Assembly (NCBI RefSeq): GCF_013282725.1
Contig: NZ_CP054043.1
Span: 3,472,001-3,536,000 of the forward strand
Direction of reading: 5' to 3'
Length of the DNA stretch: 64,000 nucleotides
Origin: Yersinia mollaretii ATCC 43969
GTDB taxonomy: Bacteria; Pseudomonadota; Gammaproteobacteria; Enterobacterales; Enterobacteriaceae
The number at the start of each line of letters is the position of its first letter. The stretch's first letter is position 1. This document shows positions 37,511 to 45,630 of this stretch, one piece after another. The notes under the pieces were generated by a model, which saw nothing but the letters and a program-made list of their open reading frames with translations, was not told the DNA's origin and made no database searches. Position numbers and translations under genes: made by a program.

Positions 37511-38049
37511 GTAAAAGTAACTCGAAGTGCTTTATTAATATTTATTTACACTATAACATTGGTTGGTAATATTTATTTGGAATTTGGTGTGATGGTTAAA
37601 AATTAAAGTTCTTTATGCCAGGAATTACTGATACGACCAGGTGTGAAATGCGACACATATAGAAAACTCTATTAAATCACAAAGTTAAAATTCATTAAAC
37701 TCAGTAAGTTATTGCTGTCACACATATCTCAGTTGGGCTGAAAATATATTAATCTTACGGGTGCTATATCTGATTTTTTACCCGTCCATAACTGGGGGGA
37801 TCAGGATTTTGGGGAGTAACGTTATAAATACAGTCAAAATCTCCAGTTATTCGATGCATTAAAATATTAACTTTTAGCGATCGACTTTTATTTGATAGTT
37901 GAAATATCATCCCCATCCAAGATGAGAAGATTCTTTTAATGCATTTACCACAGCACCTGATTGATTCGCAATCACTAAGATTTTGTATGACGGATACAAT
38001 AAAAATCACTTAAAGACAGAACCAAATGATTTTATTTTGATGAAATGTC
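37511..38049. other. AT-rich gene-poor stretch
   Basis: About 540 bp between the peptide gene and the flxA-like promoter. I see no gene I can support. An 81-codon minus-strand frame (37764-38009) has no ribosome site, no recognisable motif and unusual composition. Confidence 0.5.
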
Positions 38050-38076
38050 TCATCTTTTTTTATCTTCCGCCGATTA
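38050..38076 (+). promoter_or_regulatory. Sigma-28 (FliA) promoter of the flxA-like gene
   Basis: The -10 element GCCGATTA matches the sigma-28 consensus GCCGATAA at 7 of 8 positions. The -35 element TCATCTTT lies exactly 11 bp upstream and matches TAAAGTTT at 5 of 8. It is 34 bp before the start codon. Confidence 0.6.
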
Positions 38077-38110
38077 ATTAAAGTGAGTCACCCATAAACA
38101 GAGAATAAAA

Positions 38111-38440
38111 ATGGTTATAAGTACAGGTCTGCACAGTAGCTCGTTAAATACAGAAAATCGATCTGGTAAGTATCATTCCAGTAATGATATATCTTCGCAG
38201 ATTCAGGACATACAAGACAAGATTTCAAAAATCATGGAGCGTATGAGCAAAGGAGAATCCCTGTCAAAAGAAGAGCAAAGAGAATTGCAAGATCAACTGA
38301 CGATGCTCTATGAGCAACTTGTTCAGTTAATGCGAAAGCAGGCTGAAGAAGGCGAAGACAAAAAAAATCACGGAGCAGATAAAACTGATATCAAAATATC
38401 CGTTACGCCAAAACTAACAAATATTGATGTTTTTGCCTGA
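38111..38440 (+). CDS. FlxA-like coiled-coil protein
   Basis: 109 aa, soluble and highly charged. A Ser/Asn-rich N-terminus is followed by a heptad-like helical core (about 28-80, ISSQIQDIQDKISKIMERM and LQDQLTMLYEQLVQLMRKQ). A Lys/Asp-rich tail follows. The layout and the Q-L-x-x-L-x-x-Q pattern match E. coli FlxA, a sigma-28-dependent gene of unknown function, and a sigma-28-type promoter precedes this gene too. Confidence 0.65.
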   Translation: MVISTGLHSSSLNTENRSGKYHSSNDISSQIQDIQDKISKIMERMSKGESLSKEEQRELQDQLTMLYEQLVQLMRKQAEEGEDKKNHGADKTDIKISVTPKLTNIDVFA

Positions 38441-38565
38441 CATTTCCCAAAACGTAGTCACTCAGTCGTCCTCCAGTATATTATATAAGTGGAAATACGG
38501 CACACAAGGCGAGGCTGAAATGCGTCACGGAAGGTGAGGGGAAGCGGTCGAGACAAAAATTTTGC

Positions 38566-38589
38566 AGCTTCGCTCCCATTAGGCCAATT
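38566..38589 (+). repeat. Copy B of the 25-bp inverted repeat pair
   Basis: AGCTTCGCTCCCATTAGGCC plus AATT; inverted relative to copy A at 37098-37122. The pair encloses the peptide and flxA-like genes. Confidence 0.45.
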
Positions 38590-38591
38590 AA

Positions 38592-38616
38592 GGGCGGGGT
38601 GGTGAACACCCCAGCC
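38592..38616 (-). terminator. Terminator-like hairpin after ydfG
   Basis: GGGGTG/CACCCC stem extended by GC pairs with a bulge, 5-nt loop, 17 bp beyond the ydfG stop. The following T content is low. Confidence 0.55.
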
Positions 38617-38632
38617 TGAATATCATCTCTAT

Positions 38633-39382
38633 TTAACTTTCGCGGTGAATACTCAGCCCAGCAAAAGATTGGCTGACCGGCATCATTTCCAGCGAGTTAA
38701 TATTGACGCGTGCGGGCAGCGTGGCAACCCAATATACCGCTTCAGCGATATCTTCGGGGATCAATGGATTAGCGCCATCGTAGGTTTTATTCACTTTGTC
38801 ACCATCGCCTTTAAAGCGCACCGCTGAAAACTCCGTGCCACCTACCATACCTGGCTCAATATCCGTCACACGAATACGGGTGCCGTGCAGATCGGCGCGC
38901 AGGCCCAGACTGAATTGCTTAACGAAAGCTTTGGTCGCGCCGTAAACATTCCCCCCGGCATACGGCCAGTTAGCGGCGGTAGAGCCAATGTTAATCACGT
39001 GGCCCACATTACGCTCGACCATCGCGGGCAACAAGGCACGAGTCATATTCACCAAACCTTTGGTGTTGGTGTCAATCATGGTATCCCAATCGTCAACATT
39101 GGCTTTGTGGGCCGGTTCCAGCCCTAATGCCAGCCCCGCATTGTTCACCAGCAGATCAATATTTTTCAGCTCAGCAGGCAGTTCATCAATAACCTGTTGA
39201 ATCGCCGCACGATTTCGTACATCTAACCGAACAATATGCAACTTATCGCCCAGCTCATCTTTTAGCTCATCCAGCCGCTCCTGACGACGACCCGAGGCGA
39301 TAACCTGATGACCGTGGCTAATAAATTTGCGGGCGATAGCCTCACCAAATCCGGAGGTCGCACCTGTAACGAAAACGATCAT
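38633..39382 (-). CDS. ydfG: NADP-dependent 3-hydroxy acid dehydrogenase YdfG
   Basis: Short-chain dehydrogenase acting on L-allo-threonine, serine and malonic semialdehyde in E. coli; 249 aa. N-terminal TGATSGFG cofactor loop, NNAGLALG, catalytic Ser (INIGSTAANWPYAGG) and YGATK (Tyr/Lys). Near-colinear with E. coli YdfG. ATG 39382 has AAGGA 6 nt upstream; the ATG six bases earlier sits too close to that site. Confidence 0.94.
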   Translation of the reverse strand: MIVFVTGATSGFGEAIARKFISHGHQVIASGRRQERLDELKDELGDKLHIVRLDVRNRAAIQQVIDELPAELKNIDLLVNNAGLALGLEPAHKANVDDWDTMIDTNTKGLVNMTRALLPAMVERNVGHVINIGSTAANWPYAGGNVYGATKAFVKQFSLGLRADLHGTRIRVTDIEPGMVGGTEFSAVRFKGDGDKVNKTYDGANPLIPEDIAEAVYWVATLPARVNINSLEMMPVSQSFAGLSIHRES

Positions 39383-39466
39383 ATGCATTCCTTATTTTTC
39401 ATTGCCAAAAATATCATTGATATGATTAACATACGCTTAATTTAAGATGGAAGCGCTTGCGGGTTT

Positions 39467-40039
39467 TCAACGTCTGGACGGCCGCTGACGTACCTCATCA
39501 CCCGTATTAGGGTTAAGTGTTAATGTATCGATTATCGATAGTAATGCGACCACGCCAATCACCACAAACGCTATCTGGAAATTTTCCAGTGGGATGGTGC
39601 CCTCACGATAGGGGTGAAACCACTCGGCAACCCGTAGAGCCAGCGCCCCAATGGCGATTCCCAAGCCCATTGAGAGCTGCTGCGCCATGTTGGAGAAGGT
39701 GTTGGCGCCGGACATTTTCGGCGCTGGCACCTCGGAATAGGCCAAGGTATTGAGTGCAGTAAACTGCATAGATCGCGTTAATCCACTGATAAAAAGGAGC
39801 AGGACTATCAGCGCATGGGGTGTCTCAGGTGTCATCAATGCATAAGCAAAGATGGTGACGGCATTCAGTAAACCATTGACCAGCAGTGTAGGGCGGAAAC
39901 CAAAGCGGTACAGGATTGCGGAGGTAAAAGGCTTCATCGCCAAGTTGCCCGCAAAAACCGCCAAGACCAGATTTTCCATAAAGAAAGCACCTGCCACCAA
40001 CAGCGGCAGAGCCGAACCACGCATTGCTGACTGGCTCAT
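39467..40039 (-). pseudogene. C-terminal remnant of an MFS transporter
   Basis: 190-aa frame corresponding to the C-terminal part of a DHA2-type MFS exporter (FAGNLAMKPFTSAILYRFGFRPTLLVNG, LNTLAYSEVPAPKMSGANTFSNMAQQLSMGLGIAIGA; quoted in pieces). The first transmembrane helices and the N-terminal motif A are absent. The sequence upstream of 40040 shows no continuation in any frame. No credible ribosome site. Most likely a 5'-truncated pseudogene near dif. Confidence 0.75.
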
Positions 40040-40294
40040 AATTTACGCCTTGGGGAAGGCCGGTAATATATTGATTTAGATGGGAATGGCTGGAAAATAT
40101 TGAGCAGTGGAATCACGTTTCAAATCCGGAAAATTCTCTCACATATTTTGAGCATACCGGATCGGGGCGGGATTAAAAAGAAGTTATTAGCCAGAGGGGA
40201 TATCAATAGTGCTGAATAATGCCGGTGTGATATGGAAAGAAAAGGGCTGTAGAAATAACAGCCCATATTGATATCAACGTGCTCAATTTCATGA

Positions 40295-40573
40295 TTATTT
40301 TTTCTTGTAGACATCGGCTGTAGCATGAATTTTTGTATTGGTATTGGCGGATGTTACAACAAAATAATCACCACCCAATTCATCGGCCTTTTTAGATAGC
40401 TCTTCTTTGGCATCACTTGGTGCCAGTTCACCAGCCGTGACAATAGTGCCAATTTTTTCATATTGGCCGGGACTTTTGCTCAGTTCATCTTTAGTTAACA
40501 ATTCGGCGGCGATAGCGCCGGAAGAGAATGCACCCAACAGAACTAACATCGTCATTGCTTTAAATAGTTTCAT
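40295..40573 (-). CDS. DUF1471 periplasmic stress protein (YdgH/BhsA family)
   Basis: 92 aa with a signal peptide ending IAA (about 22 residues). One DUF1471 domain follows (YEKIGTIVTAGELAPSDAKEELSKKADELGGDYFVVTSA, in pieces, ending in KIHATADVYKK). Members of this family respond to envelope and biofilm stress in E. coli. ATG 40573 has a GAGGA ribosome site. Confidence 0.85.
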   Translation of the reverse strand: MKLFKAMTMLVLLGAFSSGAIAAELLTKDELSKSPGQYEKIGTIVTAGELAPSDAKEELSKKADELGGDYFVVTSANTNTKIHATADVYKKK

Positions 40574-40779
40574 AGTAATCCTCGGTTCAAAGATATTGAT
40601 AACCATGTGGAGCCTATTTGTATAGAAGTATAAGTATTGTTGTCATCACTGGTTTTATCCAGTTTGTGGCGTATCTTTCGGATTGTTGAACATTGAGGGT
40701 TGAGATCGGGCGTTATCAAGATAAACCTGAACCAGTAATGACAGCGCCCAAAACCCCAGATTATGCCTATCGCCATGAT

Positions 40780-40807
40780 GGTGCGCATAATGTATATTAT
40801 GTTAAAT
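40780..40807 (+). other. dif: dif site for XerCD chromosome dimer resolution
   Basis: Identical over all 28 bp to E. coli dif as I know it. The XerC arm is GGTGCGCATAA, the centre TGTATA, the XerD arm TTATGTTAAAT. It lies in a 441-bp gap between the DUF1471 gene and an MFS gene (40574-41014) that otherwise holds nothing I can support. The site is single and intact, with no filamentous-phage or XerCD-mobilised insert beside it. Confidence 0.97.
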
Positions 40808-41014
40808 TGAATATGGCGATACGCACCCCGCGTTTGGCCTGTGGTTCTGATGCTGCTCACCTCTTCTTTCTTCTTGTTTTGTTAGCAGTTTAAAACTAAA
40901 TGATAAAATCGGCCGATCGCGCTACATGAATTCTGTGCTAATGGCAGCACCATAAGGCGCAGAATCCACCCAGCTTAACCGATACAAACACCCCATCTAA
41001 CACTCGCACACCAA

Positions 41015-42259
41015 CTAACTCTGCGATTTCACTCGCGGTGCATTATCAAGTTGCCTAATCGATGGTGTAAAACTGGTGGCAATAGTCGCTATCACCACAG
41101 CCATGGCTGAGGCCAGTAAAACTGTCGAGCTACCAAAACGCATAGCAAGTGGCCCCGCAGCCAGTTCGCCGACGGGAATGGCAATAAATGAGCCTAAAGC
41201 ATCATAAGCATAAACACGCGCAAGTTTTTCGGGCGGAATATGCGTTTGTAGCGAATTCGCCCACACCACGCCAAATTGCCCAAAACCGACCCCAGCAATA
41301 AAAAATCCGCCCATGAGAATGGCTGTCGAAGAGATCATACTGAGGAGAATAATCGGGACAGCACTCAGTGAAACCAATACCACACCCACCAACAGATCCC
41401 GCCGTGGACGCCATCGCAGCGCAATAAATGATCCGAAAATCAGACCGATACTTTGCGCGGCCACAATCATTCCCCACCCTACTCGCCCAAATGAGGCGTC
41501 CGCCACGATGGGGCCAAGGATCATCACTACGCCGCTGAAAGCCGCATTAACAATGGTGAACTGGACAACGATTGACCAGACCCATGAGCGAGCAATGAAC
41601 TCTTTCCAGCCATCACGCAGATCCTGCAAGATATTGGTGGTTGATTCGAGAGACAATGCCGGGTTGGTTCGAACAAAGAAATAGAGCGGCGCGGCGGCGG
41701 CAAATCCCAAAGCATCAACAGCCAAGCCCCATCCCGGCCCAATTGTGCTGGTCAAAACACCCCCTAGCGAAGCACCAATGATCGTGCCTGCATAGATTCC
41801 CACTTGGATAAAGGCATTCGCTGCTCGGAGGTGAAATGCGGGGACGGTCTGTGGAACCATTGCCGAAGAGGCTGGCAGTGCAATGCCAGCGGCGGCACCA
41901 TTAATGGTGCCAAGGAGAGCCAATCCCATGATGGTGGCTGTTCCGTCGAGCACTAACCAAGCAACCACCCCTTGGGATAAGGCGGCAATGGTCGATGATG
42001 ACAGCAGAACAAGACTTCGGGAATACCGATCCGCAAGTACGCCACCAATCAATAAGAAGGCGACATTGAAAATAGAACGGGCGGCGACAACCAGACCTAA
42101 ATCCGCAGCGGAACCGCCGATATCCAGCACGGCAAAAGCCAAGGCAATCGGCGCGATGCCATTGCCCAACACGGTGAGAAGACGGGCAAAAAATAGGTTT
42201 CTAAAGGGCGCATAATGAAACAAATGTCGGGAGTATGGCGCTGTTGCAGGTGTATTCAC
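41015..42259 (-). CDS. MFS exporter (EntS/DHA3-like)
   Basis: 414-aa protein with about twelve hydrophobic segments. MFS motif-A-like loop GVLADRYSRSLVLL, and HYAPFRNLFFARLLTVLGNGI at the N-terminus as in EntS/macrolide-efflux-type proteins. The substrate is unknown. GTG start at 42259, with GGAG 8 nt upstream. Its upstream region contains three tandem 16-bp repeats (42325-42372). No regulator gene is adjacent. Confidence 0.85.
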   Translation of the reverse strand: MNTPATAPYSRHLFHYAPFRNLFFARLLTVLGNGIAPIALAFAVLDIGGSAADLGLVVAARSIFNVAFLLIGGVLADRYSRSLVLLSSSTIAALSQGVVAWLVLDGTATIMGLALLGTINGAAAGIALPASSAMVPQTVPAFHLRAANAFIQVGIYAGTIIGASLGGVLTSTIGPGWGLAVDALGFAAAAPLYFFVRTNPALSLESTTNILQDLRDGWKEFIARSWVWSIVVQFTIVNAAFSGVVMILGPIVADASFGRVGWGMIVAAQSIGLIFGSFIALRWRPRRDLLVGVVLVSLSAVPIILLSMISSTAILMGGFFIAGVGFGQFGVVWANSLQTHIPPEKLARVYAYDALGSFIAIPVGELAAGPLAMRFGSSTVLLASAMAVVIATIATSFTPSIRQLDNAPRVKSQS

Positions 42260-42324
42260 TCACTTTTCTCCGAAAATAACTCAATTTTTGCTCGGCTATG
42301 AGTGCTACCTTTTAATGCCGCTCA

Positions 42325-42372
42325 TTTATAAGCACTATTGTTTATAAAGACTATTATTTATAAATGCTATGT
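42325..42372. repeat. Three tandem 16-bp repeats
   Basis: Three units begin with TTTATAA and continue as GCACTATTG, AGACTATTA and ATGCTATGT. The period is exactly 16 bp. They lie between the divergent MFS and J-domain genes; candidate protein-binding array. Confidence 0.6.
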
Positions 42373-42476
42373 TACCTCGTATTTCTATGAATACACTCAT
42401 TATTCATCTGGAACAAATTGAAACCGTTGTTTAGTATGTATGTATCCCGTCTTCGCCATTAGCCAATCCTAACTCT

Positions 42477-43667
42477 ATGAAAAAAATAATTAAGCGGCTG
42501 GAGATCATTAAAAGCGCCATTGAGCTTGAAGATGATGACATTGTCCGCCAGCAACTTCCCTACCTTAAAAGTGAAGCTGAAGATGCCGCGCTGGTGTTTA
42601 TTGTCATGGCGATTGAGCAGGGAAAATTCAGTGACGCGCTGAAAGCCATTTCGGCGTGGCTGAACAACAAACATGGCGTGACACAGTGGCAGGATCTCGA
42701 ATTGGCTGCCTGCAAACTGGAGCTGAAAGCGCTGGAGGAGCAGTTACGCGAGTTAATCGATAAACGAAATGAGCGGATTCAGTTGCTCGATGACTTTAAC
42801 GATCTCTACCATGTCCGCCTTGGCCCGATCACCAAACAGATCCTGAATTTACGCAAGCAGTTGGCGGAGAGCACCCTGCGCAAAGCCGAGGCAGAAGCCC
42901 GCCGCAAAGAGCGCGACTATCGCAACTGCCAGCAATATATTGCTCAGGCCATCGATGAGTTGGCGGCGTTAAAGCAGCGCTGGCTATCGCTCTCCCCTAT
43001 TTCCAGCGAAACCATAGCGATACGTCAACAGATCCAACAACAAACCGAATTGGTGACCTCACTGCTGGCCGAAATCCAAGAGCTGGAAAACAGCTTTTAT
43101 TCGCGCAATACCGAATCAACCCGCAAAGCCCGTGAAGAGGCAAAAGAGAAATACGAAAGCTATCAGGAGCAGCAATATGATGCTGAGCAGCGGCATGACA
43201 GTGATCGAAAACTCTCTTCTGATCAGCGCCTTGAGCTAAAACGCTTGTGGCGGCAAGCCAGTCGGCTATGCCACCCCGACTTAGTGGCGGATGAGTTTAA
43301 AGAGAGAGCGCATCAGTTGATGGTCCAGCTCAATCAAGCTCGCCAACGAGGTGATTTCGCGGCGATCCATACTTTGCTGGAGAGTTTGAAGCAGGGGCTT
43401 GAGCCGCTGATGGCGAGCGACTGTATTGATGATCTTGAGCGACTTCGCCGGAAAATCAATGAAGTGAGAGACCAAATTGATGCCATGCTGCGCGAACTGG
43501 CTGAGTTGGAAGGCCAAGAGTCTTGGCGACTCGTCACCTCCCATGCCAATAAAGATGAGTGGTTCAAATCACAAGAGAAAGTGTTATCCAAGATCCTCAA
43601 CAGTCTGGAGCAACAACTCGAAGAGGCCGCCTCAGAGGTATTTCAATTCTGCGGGAGTATGAGATAG
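42477..43667 (+). CDS. Coiled-coil protein with a C-terminal J-like domain
   Basis: 396-aa soluble protein, rich in Glu/Gln/Arg/Leu. Helical N-terminal segment (1-75), long coiled coils (about 80-250, broken by short links), then a J-domain-like segment around residue 266 with the HPD tripeptide (RLCHPDLV). Helical stretches LKRLWRQAS before and AHQLMVQLNQARQRGDF after the HPD support this. A further coiled coil closes the protein. It may be a co-chaperone for DnaK-type proteins; the client is unknown. No clear ribosome site precedes the ATG. Confidence 0.75.
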   Translation: MKKIIKRLEIIKSAIELEDDDIVRQQLPYLKSEAEDAALVFIVMAIEQGKFSDALKAISAWLNNKHGVTQWQDLELAACKLELKALEEQLRELIDKRNERIQLLDDFNDLYHVRLGPITKQILNLRKQLAESTLRKAEAEARRKERDYRNCQQYIAQAIDELAALKQRWLSLSPISSETIAIRQQIQQQTELVTSLLAEIQELENSFYSRNTESTRKAREEAKEKYESYQEQQYDAEQRHDSDRKLSSDQRLELKRLWRQASRLCHPDLVADEFKERAHQLMVQLNQARQRGDFAAIHTLLESLKQGLEPLMASDCIDDLERLRRKINEVRDQIDAMLRELAELEGQESWRLVTSHANKDEWFKSQEKVLSKILNSLEQQLEEAASEVFQFCGSMR

Positions 43668-43739
43668 TAGAAATTGCCTAAACTCTGCGGCAATGATGCG
43701 CATGATTAAGTTCGTCTTCATTCTCAAATAAGGTCATCA

Positions 43740-44591
43740 ATGATGAAAGATAACGAATACCAGCCCCCGAAGGTCTGGAGTGAAAACAGTGAAAGCGGTG
43801 GTGTGTGGTCTAAGATCAATCGGCCCACTGCTGGCGCTCGATATGAGGCCACCCTGCCCGTCGGCAAACATCCCCTCCAGCTCTACTCTATGGCAACCCC
43901 CAATGGGCAGAAAGTCACCATTCTGCTCGAGGAGCTACTGGCACTCGGCGAGAAAGGGGCAGAATACGATGCACACTTAATCCGCATCAGTGAAGGCGAC
44001 CAGTTCTCAAGTGGCTTTGTTGCCGTCAACCCCAACTCAAAAATCCCTGCGCTGATGGACCATTCAACGCCCACGCCAGTTAGGGTGTTTGAGTCAGGTG
44101 CGATTCTGCTCTATCTGGCCGACAAATTTGGTCATTTCCTGCCGAAATCCCACGCGGGCAGAACGGAAGCCCTGAATTGGCTGTTTTGGCTACAGGGTGC
44201 AGCCCCCTATTTGGGCGGCGGTTTTGGTCATTTTTATCACTACGCGCCGGTGAAAATTGAGTACGCGATTGACCGCTTCACCATGGAAGCCAAGCGCCAA
44301 CTCGACTTGCTCAACACCCTGCTGAAAGACCGCGAGTACATCGCCGGTGATGAGTATTCGATTGCCGATATCGCCATCTGGCCTTGGTACGGCAACTTGG
44401 TGCTGGGCCTGCAATATGAAGCGGGTGAGTTTTTGGATGTAAAATCCTACACCCATCTGCTGCGCTGGACCGAAAATATCGGCAAGCGCCCCGCGGTACA
44501 GCGCGGCCGCATTGTTAACCGCACGTGGGGTGCTCCCGAAGAGCAGTTGCCAGAACGGCACGACGCCTCAGACTTCGATCGTTTGAAGTAA
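43740..44591 (+). CDS. yghU: Disulphide-bond reductase / glutathione transferase YghU
   Basis: 283 aa, GST-like fold. Thioredoxin-like N-terminal domain (SMATPNGQKVTILLEELLALG, NPNSKIPAL, FESGAILLYLADKFG) and helical C-terminal domain (WLFWLQGAAPYLGGGFGHFYHYAP). Nearly identical block structure to E. coli YghU, which binds two glutathione molecules. AAGG ribosome site 6 nt before the first of two adjacent ATGs. Confidence 0.93.
   Translation: MMKDNEYQPPKVWSENSESGGVWSKINRPTAGARYEATLPVGKHPLQLYSMATPNGQKVTILLEELLALGEKGAEYDAHLIRISEGDQFSSGFVAVNPNSKIPALMDHSTPTPVRVFESGAILLYLADKFGHFLPKSHAGRTEALNWLFWLQGAAPYLGGGFGHFYHYAPVKIEYAIDRFTMEAKRQLDLLNTLLKDREYIAGDEYSIADIAIWPWYGNLVLGLQYEAGEFLDVKSYTHLLRWTENIGKRPAVQRGRIVNRTWGAPEEQLPERHDASDFDRLK
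43852..43859 (-). other. KOPS octamer
   Basis: CCCTGCCC on the plus strand, i.e. GGGCAGGG on the minus strand, right of dif and pointing back to it. Confidence 0.5.
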
Positions 44592-44600
44592 TCTCAGAAA

Positions 44601-44629
44601 AGTACGCTGGGGAAACTCACCAGCGTACT
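44601..44629. terminator. Hairpin between yghU and the glycosidase-like gene
   Basis: Perfect 10-bp stem AGTACGCTGG/CCAGCGTACT with a 9-nt loop between convergent 3' ends. Only a short TTT follows on the minus strand. Confidence 0.65.
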
Positions 44630-44670
44630 GACTCTCCGCTAATTCCTTCACTGACAATCTCTCGCGATGG

Positions 44671-45630
44671 CTATTGATTAGCTAGCCAGGGCGATGTTGT
44701 GCTCCAGAAAATGATATCAGCGCCGAGATAATCTTCTGCGAATTGAACAAACTCCTCCTTGCTGAATGGCTTACCTGTCTCTGGATTTTTGTAGGTCAAG
44801 GTTGGCTCCTGCACTGCCATGGCAACCAGAGCCAGCTTACTTTTATATTGGTTGAAGAACGGATATGAGTTCTTCATTTGTGCCTTGCGCTTGGGAACAA
44901 TATCCGGGCCGCCAAGCCCAATGTTGTTGGCACTGGCGAACTCAAACAATCGCCCCATGTAGTTGTGGTCGTTGTTCCATTCACACGGCCAGAAATTAAC
45001 ATATTGCACCACATGTGATTTGGTGAAGACCTTACGTGCAAAGGCGAGATTTTCCATTTCACTGGCGAAATAGTTATCACAGGAAAATCCCTTAGGTAGC
45101 CTTTTTTCATCCAGATCAATAGCTGTTTCCGGTAGGTTGACACCATAGACTCGGCCATCGAAGCGCTCTGCAATCGCGGCCAATAGAGCCTGATAACGGT
45201 GGCGCACAGCGGGGTCCCACTGTTGTGCCACCCAACCGGAACCCATGGGTTTCCCTTCACCCGGATTGTCGAATTGAGGCGAAATTCCACCACCGTACTG
45301 GGCATCATTCATCAAATAATCAGGTACATATCTGGCATTTTGCTCGAAAAATCGATCCTGTATCTGGATGAAAAGTTTTTTGTTGGCTGTCTTGAGACGT
45401 GCCAGATCCTGCTCAATCTGTGAGAAGTCATATTGGTCCTTCTCCGGCTCGAGTGACCGCCAATTATAAACGATCTGTGCGCCGCCAATGTCGCTACGCG
45501 CTATAATGATTGAGGCCGACTCGAGGTCACCAGAACTGGTATAGACAAAATTTTCGGGCGTTTTAGCCAATACGGAGAGTGTCGTAGCAAGCAGTGTGAC
45601 TGCAACAATGGACCTAATGTTTATGGTCAC
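44671..45630 (-). CDS. Secreted TIM-barrel, glycoside hydrolase-like protein
   Basis: 319 aa with a signal peptide of about 22 residues. [24 protein letters not shown] is the usual N-terminal barrel strand of GH42/clan-A-like enzymes (quoted as family signature). Glu168 in NLPETA and Glu275 in VQEPTL are placed like an acid/base and nucleophile pair. Cys184 and Cys216 could pair. The GTG start overlaps the norR stop (GTGA), so it is translationally coupled to norR. The substrate and any link to nitric oxide are unknown. Confidence 0.65.
   Translation of the reverse strand: MTINIRSIVAVTLLATTLSVLAKTPENFVYTSSGDLESASIIIARSDIGGAQIVYNWRSLEPEKDQYDFSQIEQDLARLKTANKKLFIQIQDRFFEQNARYVPDYLMNDAQYGGGISPQFDNPGEGKPMGSGWVAQQWDPAVRHRYQALLAAIAERFDGRVYGVNLPETAIDLDEKRLPKGFSCDNYFASEMENLAFARKVFTKSHVVQYVNFWPCEWNNDHNYMGRLFEFASANNIGLGGPDIVPKRKAQMKNSYPFFNQYKSKLALVAMAVQEPTLTYKNPETGKPFSKEEFVQFAEDYLGADIIFWSTTSPWLANQ

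Noticed and set aside
37764..38009. 81-codon minus-strand frame
   Set aside because: No ribosome site, no recognisable motif, composition typical of AT-rich non-coding DNA.
40351..40366. GTTACAAC octamer resembling a reversed Ter core
   Set aside because: Flanks do not match Ter on either side, and it lies in the DUF1471 coding sequence.
40693..40893. 66-codon plus-strand frame
   Set aside because: It runs across the dif site and has no ribosome site; treated as non-coding.
40574..41014. Integrated filamentous phage or XerCD-mobilised element at dif
   Set aside because: Only one dif copy and no phage-type genes beside it.
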